A stretch of 6,808 nucleotides of DNA from contig CARDPF010000176.1 of the NCBI GenBank assembly GCA_948960675.1, positions 1 to 6,808 on the forward strand, in the 5' to 3' direction. Under the pieces are notes generated by a model that was not told where the DNA came from, did not search any database, and saw nothing but the letters and a program-made list of their open reading frames with translations. The stretch's first letter is position 1. Each line of letters begins with the position of its first letter. The position numbers and the translations under genes were made by a program. Positions 1-6,800 of the stretch are shown here, one piece after another. This stretch comes from an uncultured Eisenbergiella sp. Lineage in GTDB: Bacteria > Bacillota > Clostridia > Lachnospirales > Lachnospiraceae.

Positions 1-66
1 ATCATGGTACTCCGGGACGGGGAAATGTGCGGGGGATTGTGAAAAACCATAAGACAATACTGTATG
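1..66 (+). other. 3' end of an upstream transcription unit
   Basis: This stretch precedes a strong + strand terminator, so it should contain the end of a gene or the 3' untranslated region of one lying off the window. Frame 1 is open from the window edge to a TGA at 40-42 (ending ...VLRDGEMCGGL), and frame 2 is open to a TAA at 50-52. Both stops lie at a normal distance from the terminator stem, so the true reading frame cannot be decided. The residue fragment is too short to assign a function. Confidence 0.4.
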
Positions 67-101
67 ACGCCCGGGTAACAGTGCCCGGGCGTTGTTTTTT
101 T
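67..101 (+). terminator. Intrinsic terminator of the upstream unit
   Basis: A perfect 9-bp GC-rich stem, ACGCCCGGG (67-75) with CCCGGGCGT (84-92), closes an 8-base loop. It is followed by TG and seven T residues (95-101). G66-T93 can add a wobble pair. There is no A-run on the left side, so it should work only in the + direction. It separates the previous unit from the sugar-import operon, and the candidate promoter begins only about 10 bases further on. Confidence 0.93.
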
Positions 102-110
102 GGTCCAAAC

Positions 111-138
111 TCGTTAAAATTTTACCCGTTATTATAAT
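111..138 (+). promoter_or_regulatory. Candidate sigma-A promoter of the operon
   Basis: The -10 box at 133-138 is a perfect TATAAT. The best -35 at a 16-base spacing is TCGTTA (111-116), which matches TTGACA at only three positions, and there is no TGn extension. Transcription would start near 145, leaving a leader of about 65 bases. A good -10 with a poor -35 fits a promoter that needs an activator, and the operon itself encodes an AraC-type response regulator. The element is seen in the sequence; its activity and activator dependence are inferred. Confidence 0.6.
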
Positions 139-193
139 TTAGGACATGGTACAAAAAAGGGGGATTTTGTAGAATAAAGATATCCGGAAAGGA

Positions 194-200
194 AAGGAGA
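194..200 (+). promoter_or_regulatory. Ribosome binding site for the GTG start of permease 1
   Basis: AAGGAGA lies 9 bases before the GTG at 210. The next in-frame ATG, at 228, has no usable site at a proper distance: the purine run GAAGAGG directly abuts it. The GTG start is therefore preferred. Confidence 0.8.
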
Positions 201-209
201 TGTCGGAGG

Positions 210-1130
210 GTGGGAAAAAAGAAGAGGATGACATGGGGACAGATGAAGAGGGAAGGATATCTGGAATTGTACCTGATGATGGTTCCGGTGTTGATCATCC
301 TGTTTATTTTCAAATACATTCCGATGAACGGCATTCTGATTGCCTTTGAGGATTTCAACATTTTTGACGGGATTTTCGGCAGCCGGTTTGTGGGTTTTGG
401 GAATTTTGCAAGAATGTTTGCCGACCACGACTTCCTCCGTGCGCTTGGAAACACATTTACGATCAACCTGTACAAAATGTGCTACTACATTCCGCTGCCG
501 ATCGTTCTCGCCCTTCTCATCAACGAGGTGGGAAAGCGGTTTGGGGGATGTATACAGACGGTGGTATACCTGCCCCACTTTCTTTCCTGGGTTATCGTTG
601 GCGGGATTTTTGTGAACATGCTCTCGGTGAACGGGGGGCTGGTCAACGAGATGATCAAATCCCTTGGCGGCACTCCGGTCCGGTTTTTGTATGACTCTAA
701 ATATTTTATCCATGTATTGGCTTTTTCCGCGATGTGGAAAGAGGTCGGCTGGGGAAGCATCGTTTATCTGGGGGCGATCGGGGCCATTGACCAGGAAATA
801 TATGAGGCGGCCAGGGTGGACGGGGCGTCCCGGCTGCAGCAGATGTTTCGCATTACGGTACCCAACCTGACTCCCACAATCGTGTTAATGACATTGATGT
901 CGCTTTCCAACATTTTGGGAAATTCTTTTGAACAGGTTTTGATTATGTACAATCCGGCCGTATATGATGTGGGTGATGTGATCAATACTTATGTATACCG
1001 CATCGGCGTAAATAATATGCAGTATGGTTATGCCTCTGCAGTAGGGCTGTTTAACGGACTGGTGGGCTTTTTGTTTTTGACCGTATCCAATGCCCTGTGC
1101 AGGAAGTTTTTGGATAGGAGCATTTGGTAA
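210..1130 (+). CDS. Sugar ABC transporter permease, LplB type
   Basis: Inner-membrane subunit of a carbohydrate importer (binding-protein-dependent transport, CUT1-like), expected to pair with permease 2 downstream. The 306-residue product has the family layout. A short basic N-terminus leads into a first membrane helix (about 18-39) with the family signature FKYIPMNGILIAFEDF. Further helices lie near 80-105, 115-138, 165-190, 220-240 and 273-295. The cytoplasmic EAA loop, which contacts the ATPase, is clear: EAARVDGAS begins at residue 199, Gly205 is conserved, and the loop ends in ITVP near 218. Length and C-terminus are normal for the family, with no sign of damage. It is the first gene after the promoter and starts with GTG, which is supported by a good ribosome binding site. 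Family assignment is confident. The transported sugar is unknown, as LplB-like permeases serve many oligosaccharides. Confidence 0.95.
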   Translation: MGKKKRMTWGQMKREGYLELYLMMVPVLIILFIFKYIPMNGILIAFEDFNIFDGIFGSRFVGFGNFARMFADHDFLRALGNTFTINLYKMCYYIPLPIVLALLINEVGKRFGGCIQTVVYLPHFLSWVIVGGIFVNMLSVNGGLVNEMIKSLGGTPVRFLYDSKYFIHVLAFSAMWKEVGWGSIVYLGAIGAIDQEIYEAARVDGASRLQQMFRITVPNLTPTIVLMTLMSLSNILGNSFEQVLIMYNPAVYDVGDVINTYVYRIGVNNMQYGYASAVGLFNGLVGFLFLTVSNALCRKFLDRSIW

Positions 1131-1172
1131 ATACCTAAGGGCAACATAAAAAGCGCAGAAACGGGGTAAAAA

Positions 1173-2051
1173 ATGAAGGGAATCAAAGGCAGGGGAGACA
1201 AGATATTTCTGGCGGTTTGTTATACGGTATTGGCTTTGCTGGCAGCGGTCATTATTTTTCCGGTTTTAAACCTCATAGCGGTATCGGTAAGCACACAGAC
1301 TCCGGTGGTGAGCGGGAAGGTACGGTTTTGGCCGGTGGGATTTCAGGCGGATGCCTACCGCTATGTGATGCAGTCCGGGCAGTTTTTCAACTCCCTTCTG
1401 GTATCGCTTTTCGTGACGTTTGTCGGCAGCTTTTTGGCGGTGACCTGCAGTGTGCTGGTGGCCTATCCCCTTTCCAAAAAGAATATCCCGGGCAGGAAGA
1501 CCCTGCTGCTGGTTTTCATTTTTACGATGATGTTCAGCGGGGGGATCATTCCATCCTATCTGCTCATTATGAGAATGAAAATGATTAACTCGGTCTGGTC
1601 GCTGATCCTGCCGCAGCTGGTCAATGTGTATAATCTTCTAATTGTAAAAAACTATATGGAGACGCTGCCGGAAGCGCTGGAGGAGTCGGCCAAGATGGAC
1701 GGGGCGGGACAGCTGCGGATTTTATGGTCGATTGTGCTCCCGATGGCAAAACCGGTGTTGGCTACCGTGTTTATGTTTTTTGTGGTGAGTTACTGGAACA
1801 GTTATTTCGACGCCAAAATGTATATTACAAAGCGGGAATTGATGCCGATACAGCAATATTTGCAGGCAGTCATTTTTGAGGCACAGAGTCCCGCAGGGGA
1901 TTACGGGCTGGCAAGCGAGGCGACCAATCTGGCGCCCCAAAGCATTATCAATGCAACCGTGGTCTGTGCCATGACCCCTATGCTGCTTCTTTATCCTGCC
2001 CTGCAGAAGTTCTTTGCGAAGGGAACCACAGTGGGGGCGGTGAAAGGATGA
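1173..2051 (+). CDS. Sugar ABC transporter permease, LplC/YtcP type
   Basis: Second membrane subunit of the importer, expected to form a heterodimer with permease 1. The 292-residue product has about six hydrophobic helices (near 12-35, 72-100, 108-133, 137-160, 190-210 and 258-285). The EAA loop reads EESAKMDGA from residue 170, with Gly177 and the terminal IVLP at 187-190. Ser in place of the first Ala is usual in this subfamily. Other family marks are the FSGGIIPSYLL segment near 121, SYWNSYFDA near 206 and the C-terminal FFAKGTTVGAVKG. The ATG is the earliest possible start because an in-frame TAA lies two codons upstream. The ribosome binding site is weak (GGGG at 1163-1166, 6 bases away), so translation may depend partly on coupling with permease 1, which ends 42 bases upstream. 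The gene is intact. Confidence 0.95.
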   Translation: MKGIKGRGDKIFLAVCYTVLALLAAVIIFPVLNLIAVSVSTQTPVVSGKVRFWPVGFQADAYRYVMQSGQFFNSLLVSLFVTFVGSFLAVTCSVLVAYPLSKKNIPGRKTLLLVFIFTMMFSGGIIPSYLLIMRMKMINSVWSLILPQLVNVYNLLIVKNYMETLPEALEESAKMDGAGQLRILWSIVLPMAKPVLATVFMFFVVSYWNSYFDAKMYITKRELMPIQQYLQAVIFEAQSPAGDYGLASEATNLAPQSIINATVVCAMTPMLLLYPALQKFFAKGTTVGAVKG

Positions 2052-2123
2052 CTGTAAAAACAGGTGCGGCGGCAGGGAGTCAGGGGTGTAGATAAAAGAG
2101 CAGAAACAGGAAAACAAAAGGGA

Positions 2124-2131
2124 AAGGAAGG
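2124..2131 (+). promoter_or_regulatory. Ribosome binding site for the solute-binding protein
   Basis: AAGGAAGG sits 7 bases before the ATG at 2139 but only one base before the ATG at 2133. This spacing favours 2139, which also gives the classic MKKR lipoprotein signal start. Confidence 0.75.
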
Positions 2132-2138
2132 TATGGCT

Positions 2139-3692
2139 ATGAAAAAGAGGACGTTATTTGCGGCAGTATTAGGGCTTGCGCTGGCCCTCACCGGATGCCA
2201 GTCGCAAGCACCGGCAGAAAATGCAGCGAATACGGAAAGCGACAAAACTGCAGAAAAAACAGCGGATGCCGGGGAGACCCAGGAGCCCCAGAAAGACACG
2301 CAAGGAAGCGCTGCAGGGGAGGTCAGTCTTAAGTTTTTGCATAATTCGGACAGTTTTGATCCTGAGACAGACTACACAAGGGAATTGATACGGGAACTGC
2401 TCCATGTAAATATCATTCCGGAGATGGGCAACGAGGACGACAAAGTAAATCTGGTTTTGAGTTCCGGTCAGGATTATGATATGATCAAGCTGACAAACAG
2501 GAACCTGTTGGTCAACTATGTGCAGAATGATGTGATTTATGCGCTGGATGAATACATCGACAAATACCCGGATTTGAAAAACGCGTTTACGCCGGAAGAG
2601 TGGGCTACAGTTACGTTTGACGGAAAAATTTATGCGATACCGGAGACGAATACCAACGATGTGGAGTGGGGATTTGCCATCCGCAAAGACTGGCTCGACG
2701 CCTTGGGGGAGGAAATGCCCCAGACACCGGAGGACTTTTACCGGGTTTTAAAACGGTTTAAGGAGGAGGATCCGGGAAATATAGGGAAAGAAAACGTGAT
2801 TCCCCTGACCATGGAGAGCGCGGTCAAATTTAACGGGCTGTCACAGGCATTCGGGCTGTCGGATACCGTCGACGGTTTTGTGGAAAAAGACGGTGAACTG
2901 GTGGCATGCATGGAACAGGAGGGCGCAAAGGAATTTGTTACTTACCTAAACAGGCTGTACCGGGAAGGGCTGCTGGACGCGGATTATCCCTCCAACAAAA
3001 ACGAGACCATGGCGGCAAAGGTGGCAGCCGGCCAGGCGGGGGCCTGCCGGATGACGCCCTGGGAGTCTGCGACATTGCGCTCCCTGACGGAAACCTGTCC
3101 GGATGCCGAACTGGTATTTCTGGAGCCTTTTGCAGGGGAGGACCAAAAACGCGCCATCGCCAACAGGAGCGGATTGAAAAGCTTCCTGATCGTGCCCAAG
3201 TCTTCCTCGAAGGTGGAAGAGGTGGTGAAGTACTGCAACGATTTTTTGGCGGAAGAAAATTATGAGAAGCTGATTGTGGGAGAGGAAGGCGTGAGCTTTA
3301 AGATGGAGGACGGGAAGTATATGCCCATCCTGCCGGAGTTTGACAAATTTAACAAAGGGCGTTGGTTCTATCCCACGAACGTGACGGAAAAATATACGGC
3401 TTTGTTTTCCGCACGCGCCCACAAGGAGAAAGAGATGGGGCAGCTTTGGGACGATATAAACGCAAAATGCGGGGCGTACAGCTATGATCCCATACTCAAC
3501 TATGCGCCGGCCATGGACAGTGAAATCGAAGGCCTTAAGCAAAGCTTAAACGAATGGACCAAGGAAAAGATCATCAAAATGATTATCGACGAAAAGGAAC
3601 TGGAAAACTTCGACCAATACGTGGCGGAATGGAAGGAGAAAGGCGGGGATCGCCTGACGCAGGCGTATAACGATTGGTATCAAAACCGATAA
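2139..3692 (+). CDS. Extracellular sugar-binding lipoprotein (family 1 solute-binding protein, LplA-like)
   Basis: Captures the substrate outside the cell and delivers it to the two permeases. The 517-residue product begins MKKR, followed by a hydrophobic stretch and a lipobox LTGC with Cys20 as the lipid-modified residue. A flexible linker rich in Ala, Glu, Lys and Thr spans about 21-60, and the binding-protein fold follows. Family hallmarks are DGKIYAIPET at 161-170 and IRKDWLDALG at 181-190, followed by a TPEDFYRVLKRF segment; the aromatic-rich C-terminus (AYNDWYQNR) also fits. Length is typical for the large LplA-like members. An upstream in-frame GTG (2064) would put about 25 charged residues before the signal peptide, so it is rejected. 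The ATG at 2133 (adding Met-Ala) cannot be fully excluded. The 87-base gap after permease 2 holds no gene. Substrate is not deducible. Confidence 0.95.
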   Translation: MKKRTLFAAVLGLALALTGCQSQAPAENAANTESDKTAEKTADAGETQEPQKDTQGSAAGEVSLKFLHNSDSFDPETDYTRELIRELLHVNIIPEMGNEDDKVNLVLSSGQDYDMIKLTNRNLLVNYVQNDVIYALDEYIDKYPDLKNAFTPEEWATVTFDGKIYAIPETNTNDVEWGFAIRKDWLDALGEEMPQTPEDFYRVLKRFKEEDPGNIGKENVIPLTMESAVKFNGLSQAFGLSDTVDGFVEKDGELVACMEQEGAKEFVTYLNRLYREGLLDADYPSNKNETMAAKVAAGQAGACRMTPWESATLRSLTETCPDAELVFLEPFAGEDQKRAIANRSGLKSFLIVPKSSSKVEEVVKYCNDFLAEENYEKLIVGEEGVSFKMEDGKYMPILPEFDKFNKGRWFYPTNVTEKYTALFSARAHKEKEMGQLWDDINAKCGAYSYDPILNYAPAMDSEIEGLKQSLNEWTKEKIIKMIIDEKELENFDQYVAEWKEKGGDRLTQAYNDWYQNR

Positions 3693-3702
3693 AAATTTTC
3701 AG

Positions 3703-3745
3703 GGAAAACGGAGCTGTGCATACGGCTCTGTTTTCCGCGTTTTTT
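3703..3745 (+). terminator. Internal intrinsic terminator between importer and regulator genes
   Basis: The stem GGAAAACGGAGC (3703-3714) pairs with GCTCTGTTTTCC (3725-3736) with a single G-T wobble. It can extend inward by three pairs to a 4-base GCAT loop, giving about 15 bp. After GCG comes a run of six T residues (3740-3745). It starts 11 bases after the stop of the binding-protein gene. The likely role is partial termination, so that the importer, above all the binding protein, is made in excess over the two regulators. Only three bases separate the T-run from the start of the purine-rich ribosome binding site of the next gene. No separate promoter for the regulator genes is evident, so some read-through is expected. 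Confidence 0.82.
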
Positions 3746-3748
3746 GGA

Positions 3749-3757
3749 AAGGAGGGG
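3749..3757 (+). promoter_or_regulatory. Strong ribosome binding site deciding the TTG start of the response regulator
   Basis: AAGGAGGGG includes a full AGGAGG (3750-3755) and lies directly upstream of TTG at 3761. That start gives the standard receiver-domain opening MHILIVEDE. An upstream in-frame ATG (3674) would begin inside the binding-protein gene and read through the terminator hairpin, so TTG is preferred. Confidence 0.85.
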
Positions 3758-3760
3758 ACT

Positions 3761-5014
3761 TTGCATATTTTAATTGTGGAGGATGAAAAGAATACCAGAG
3801 TCGCCCTGACGGAATGCATCCGGGGGTTTGGGTTTGCCTTTGAGAAAATACTCGTGGCCGAAAACGGGAAGCAGGCGGTAGAGATTTTTGAAAAGGAGCG
3901 CCCGGAAATTATTGTGACGGATATCCGCATGCCGGGCGGAAGCGGAATCGAACTTGCCGAAAAAATTTACGCAACGGACAGGCAGGCCGCGATTATTTTC
4001 CTGACGGCATATTCGGATTTGGGCTTCATGAAAAAGGCCCTGCAGGTGGATGCCGTGGATTATATTTTAAAGCCCGTTTCGCCGGACGAATTGAGGATGG
4101 CGTTGGGAAAAGCCATCGAAAATACCAACAGCTTTGCAAGAAAAAATACGGAACTGCTCAGGGGGCGCTTTTTCCGGGATTTTCTGCTGGAGCAAAAGCG
4201 CTTTGCGCCCAGGGAATTCGCACGCATTTGCAGGGAACTGCAGTTTCCGCAAGAAGGGCTCTGGTATGGAATTATCGCGGTGGAAAGACTGCAGGTGGAA
4301 ATTTTGAATGCGGAATCCTATTGGGCATTTGAAAATCCGGAATATGCGTCCCTGGATGCCTCCCCTTTGGGCAGGCTGATACAGGATACGCTGGGGGATT
4401 TCCCCTTCGTGTATAGCTTTGCGGCCAGCCGGGAAAGGATTTTGAATATCTGCGGGATTATAAAAGAATCGCCGGACGACGTTTTGTATCAGGCGGCGGT
4501 GCGCCTTGGGGACAGGATCTATGAGGAATGCTTTGAGAAGGCGACGGTGAAGGTAGGATGTCTGAAACGGGAACTGGCCGGTCTAAAGGACGATCCGCAG
4601 GAGTATAGGAAAGTCCGGCTCACCTGTGACATTCCGGTTTTGCCGCAAAAGGCGGGTATCACGGAAAAGGACCGGCACATTGTGGAGTGCATCCAGCGTT
4701 ATATTGCGGCAAATTATAGCGACACACAGCTAAAGATTGGCGATATCGCTGAAGAACTCTGTTATACGGATGCCTACCTTTGCATGGTATATAAAAAGGT
4801 CACACAAAAGACCATTAATGATTACCTGAACATGTACCGTATTGAGAAAAGTAAATATTTGCTGGAGGAGGGACGGCACAAGCTGGCCAAAATTGCCGTT
4901 AGCGTAGGGTATAGCAATGAGAACTATTTTAGCAAGGTATTTAAGAAATATCAGGGCATGTCGCCCAAGGAATATCAGACATGCAGTTACCGTAAAAATC
5001 GGAAAAATGAGTAG
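3761..5014 (+). CDS. Response regulator, receiver plus AraC-type DNA-binding domain (YesN type)
   Basis: Cytoplasmic transcription factor of the two-component system. The 417-residue product has an N-terminal receiver domain (about 1-122) with all key residues: acidic pair Glu7-Asp8, phospho-acceptor Asp54 in VTDIRMPG, Thr82 in FLTAYSD and Lys104 in ILKPVS. A middle region (about 125-300) has no motif I recognise. The AraC-type domain spans about 305-407 and contains two helix-turn-helix units. The second is well conserved (KIAVSVGYSNENYFSKVFKKYQGMSPKEYQ pattern). The first is slightly unusual, with VYKKVTQ where many relatives have an FKK.TG motif. It starts at TTG behind a strong ribosome binding site and overlaps the kinase gene by 8 bases. 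Its likely target is the promoter at 111-138 (inference from context). Intact, with normal length for regulators of sugar-import operons. Confidence 0.94.
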   Translation: MHILIVEDEKNTRVALTECIRGFGFAFEKILVAENGKQAVEIFEKERPEIIVTDIRMPGGSGIELAEKIYATDRQAAIIFLTAYSDLGFMKKALQVDAVDYILKPVSPDELRMALGKAIENTNSFARKNTELLRGRFFRDFLLEQKRFAPREFARICRELQFPQEGLWYGIIAVERLQVEILNAESYWAFENPEYASLDASPLGRLIQDTLGDFPFVYSFAASRERILNICGIIKESPDDVLYQAAVRLGDRIYEECFEKATVKVGCLKRELAGLKDDPQEYRKVRLTCDIPVLPQKAGITEKDRHIVECIQRYIAANYSDTQLKIGDIAEELCYTDAYLCMVYKKVTQKTINDYLNMYRIEKSKYLLEEGRHKLAKIAVSVGYSNENYFSKVFKKYQGMSPKEYQTCSYRKNRKNE

Positions 5015-6746
5015 GCATCTTAGGGGGAGCCGGCTGATCTATCAGGTTTATACGCTGAATCTGTTGATCACGGCGGCGGCTACCGGGATGTTTGGGGCAT
5101 ATATTTACTACAATACCTTTACCAGCATCAGGGAGCAGCTTTTTGAAAACTCCAGAAGGAATCTGCAGGAAGTGGTGGGGGAGATGGAGTCGGCGTTTCG
5201 CAGGATCGAGACGCAGTGTGCGAGCCTGTCCATGAACGGGACGTTCCGCAGCGGGGTCAGCGGATTGTACCACAAAAGCGCGGGGGAGATTTATGGGGAT
5301 TACCTCAAGCTGGACCGTCTCTGTGCGGATCTGGAAAATGTGGATGATCTCTACGATATTGCCGTGGTGTTTGAGGTGCCCCACCGGATGATGAACAACC
5401 GGGACCGGTTCTATTATGACGATATGCAGTTTGGGGACCGGGTTTTGGGCAGAAGCAGCTTTTGGCTTTGGAACCATGACGGACTCAAAGGGATGCCGCT
5501 GTATGGCATGCGGGTCCATACGGAGGGGGAAAACCTGTATCTGTTGTTTGGCGTGCGGGAGCGGGTGTATCAGGAGTGGCTGGGCAGGCTGCGGCTTTAC
5601 GGGGAGGGGGATTCCTTTATCGGCACGGCAGACAAAGACGCTGTGGGCGATGCATGGAAAAAGGAGATTTTTGGCCGCATCGCCGACAGTAAGGCACAAA
5701 AGGGTGATTTCATATTAAATTATGGGGGGGAAAAATATTTTGTCTTATATGGGTGCGCGGGGGGCGGGCCGTTTTTTGCCGTTTCCGCCTTTCCCACATC
5801 CACGATTGAACGCAATGCGGAGGATTCGGTGAAAGGAATGTTTTTTATCCTTCTGCCGATTTTTTTGCTGGTGTTATTGGCTTCCTACGCCGCCTCCTGG
5901 TATCTGACCCGCCACCTGCGCAGGCTGTCTGTGGAGATGAACCGGATGTACCCCACAGGCAATGACCGGGAGGTTAGAAAGAAGGGATGGGATGAAATTG
6001 ATATACTGGAGCAGTCTTTCCGTGAAATGCAAAAGAGGATCAACCGGGCCATGGAAGAGGTGCGGGAGGCGGAAAAAAAACAGAGGTTTGCACAGCTAAG
6101 CCTTTTGCAGGGGCAGATTAACCCGCATTTTTTGTATAATACATTGGACAGCATCAATTGGCTGGCCATCAAAACAGGTGCGCCTAAAATCAGCTTTATC
6201 GTGAAAAACATGTCGGACTATTTCCGCATGGGCTTAAACGCAGGCAGACAGGTTTCCACTCTGCAGCAGGAAGTCTGCCATATTATGTCCTATTTTAATA
6301 TTCAAAAGTTTAGGTTTGAGGACAAAATCCACCTCTATATTGATATTCCCAAAGAGATGATGGAATTGCCCATGATTGTACTGACCCTGCAGCCTGCGGT
6401 GGAAAATGCCATTTTGCACGGTATATTGTCCGAGGAGGACAGGGAGGGAAAAATCACGATCAGCGCAGAAACCGTGGAGGAAACTGCCTTTGTGTATGTG
6501 GCGGATAATGGGGTCGGCATGGACGAGGAGGAGGTGGGATGTCTCAACCGCAGGATCAAGCGGGGGGAAAACGGGGAATCCGGTTCGTCCGGTTATGGAT
6601 TGTATAATGTCAACCAAAGAATCCGGTATTTTTTCGGTGAAAAATATGGACTGGATATTATCAGCAAGAAAGGGGAAGGGACGACCTGTATCCTGACCCT
6701 TCCGGTGCATGCCGACCTTTTGGAAGACGTTACAGTTCAGCCATAG
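5007..6746 (+). CDS. Membrane sensor histidine kinase, YesM type (His_kinase family)
   Basis: Senses an external signal and phosphorylates the response regulator encoded just upstream. The 579-residue product has a first membrane helix at about 12-34, an external domain of roughly 240 residues (37-275), a second helix at 277-300 and a HAMP-like linker (about 301-355). The dimerisation segment carries QINPHFLYNTL with the phospho-acceptor His374. The ATPase domain (about 459-577) shows LQPAVENAILHG with N-box Asn467, ADNGVGM with Asp500, and SGYGLYNVNQR around 528-538. The external domain is not recognisable by eye; many relatives have a Cache-like fold. The ATG overlaps the regulator stop and has only a weak ribosome binding site, so translation is probably coupled. 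A longer in-frame start at 4917 would add basic residues encoded inside the regulator gene and is less likely. The gene contains G7 and A8 tracts and is otherwise intact. Confidence 0.94.
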   Translation: MSRHLRGSRLIYQVYTLNLLITAAATGMFGAYIYYNTFTSIREQLFENSRRNLQEVVGEMESAFRRIETQCASLSMNGTFRSGVSGLYHKSAGEIYGDYLKLDRLCADLENVDDLYDIAVVFEVPHRMMNNRDRFYYDDMQFGDRVLGRSSFWLWNHDGLKGMPLYGMRVHTEGENLYLLFGVRERVYQEWLGRLRLYGEGDSFIGTADKDAVGDAWKKEIFGRIADSKAQKGDFILNYGGEKYFVLYGCAGGGPFFAVSAFPTSTIERNAEDSVKGMFFILLPIFLLVLLASYAASWYLTRHLRRLSVEMNRMYPTGNDREVRKKGWDEIDILEQSFREMQKRINRAMEEVREAEKKQRFAQLSLLQGQINPHFLYNTLDSINWLAIKTGAPKISFIVKNMSDYFRMGLNAGRQVSTLQQEVCHIMSYFNIQKFRFEDKIHLYIDIPKEMMELPMIVLTLQPAVENAILHGILSEEDREGKITISAETVEETAFVYVADNGVGMDEEEVGCLNRRIKRGENGESGSSGYGLYNVNQRIRYFFGEKYGLDIISKKGEGTTCILTLPVHADLLEDVTVQP

Positions 6747-6753
6747 GCTGAAC
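6735..6753 (+). repeat. Perfect inverted repeat across the kinase stop codon
   Basis: GTTCAGCC (6735-6742) and GGCTGAAC (6746-6753) form an 8-bp perfect stem around a 3-base ATA loop. The TAG stop (6744-6746) lies in the loop and the first stem base. No T-run follows, so it is not a standard intrinsic terminator. It could be a transcript-end hairpin or part of a repeat element. Confidence 0.7.
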
Positions 6754-6780
6754 CAATGTCATTAAGTTTAGCCATGGGCT
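6735..6780 (+). repeat. Imperfect 15-base direct repeat, two copies
   Basis: Copy 1 (6735-6749, GTTCAGCCATAGGCT) and copy 2 (6766-6780, GTTTAGCCATGGGCT) match at 13 of 15 positions and start 31 bases apart. Each copy carries its own AGCC...GGCT inverted core. Copy 1 contains the kinase stop codon. The sequence shows the repeat directly; whether it belongs to a larger dispersed element cannot be told from two copies at a window edge. Confidence 0.6.
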
Positions 6781-6790
6781 CGGACGGCGT

Positions 6791-6800
6791 GCCTGCAGGC
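6791..6800. repeat. 10-base perfect palindrome in the downstream flank
   Basis: GCCTGCAGGC equals its own reverse complement. It lies in the GC-rich end of the window, 11 bases after the second copy of the direct repeat. With no T-run visible before the window ends, its role is undetermined. Confidence 0.5.

Noticed and set aside
100..108. Odd palindrome TTGGTCCAA as a possible operator
   Set aside because: Four-base arms overlapping the terminator's T-run are easily found by chance, with no second copy nearby.
1..209. Catabolite-repression (cre) site or riboswitch before the operon
   Set aside because: No match to the cre consensus was seen, and the leader is too short and too weakly structured for a known riboswitch.
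132..713. Antisense open frame of 193 codons over permease 1 and the promoter
   Set aside because: The opposite strand encodes a clear permease. The antisense product is Pro/His-rich without membrane or domain pattern, and it runs through the promoter region.
2048..2095. 15-codon open frame starting in an ATGA overlap with the end of permease 2
   Set aside because: It is very short, its only purine-rich signal lies immediately before the start codon, and its codons look random. It is probably leader sequence of the next gene.
2064..2138. Upstream GTG start for the binding protein
   Set aside because: It would place about 25 charged residues before the signal peptide and lipobox, while a good ribosome site points to the ATG at 2139.
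2946..3542. Antisense open frame of 198 codons within the binding-protein gene
   Set aside because: It is fully covered by a confidently assigned lipoprotein gene and has no recognisable motif.
3674..3760. Upstream ATG start for the response regulator
   Set aside because: It begins inside the preceding gene and would translate the terminator hairpin. The TTG at 3761 gives the standard receiver start and has a strong ribosome site.
4917..5006. Upstream ATG start for the kinase
   Set aside because: It would add 30 basic residues encoded inside the DNA-binding domain of the regulator. The ATG at 5007 with a short overlap fits usual coupling better.
4941..5699. Long antisense open frame of 252 codons on the minus strand
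   Set aside because: It lies wholly over the regulator and kinase genes, begins with TTG with no ribosome binding site, is rich in His, Pro and Gln as antisense frames of such genes often are, and shows no domain.
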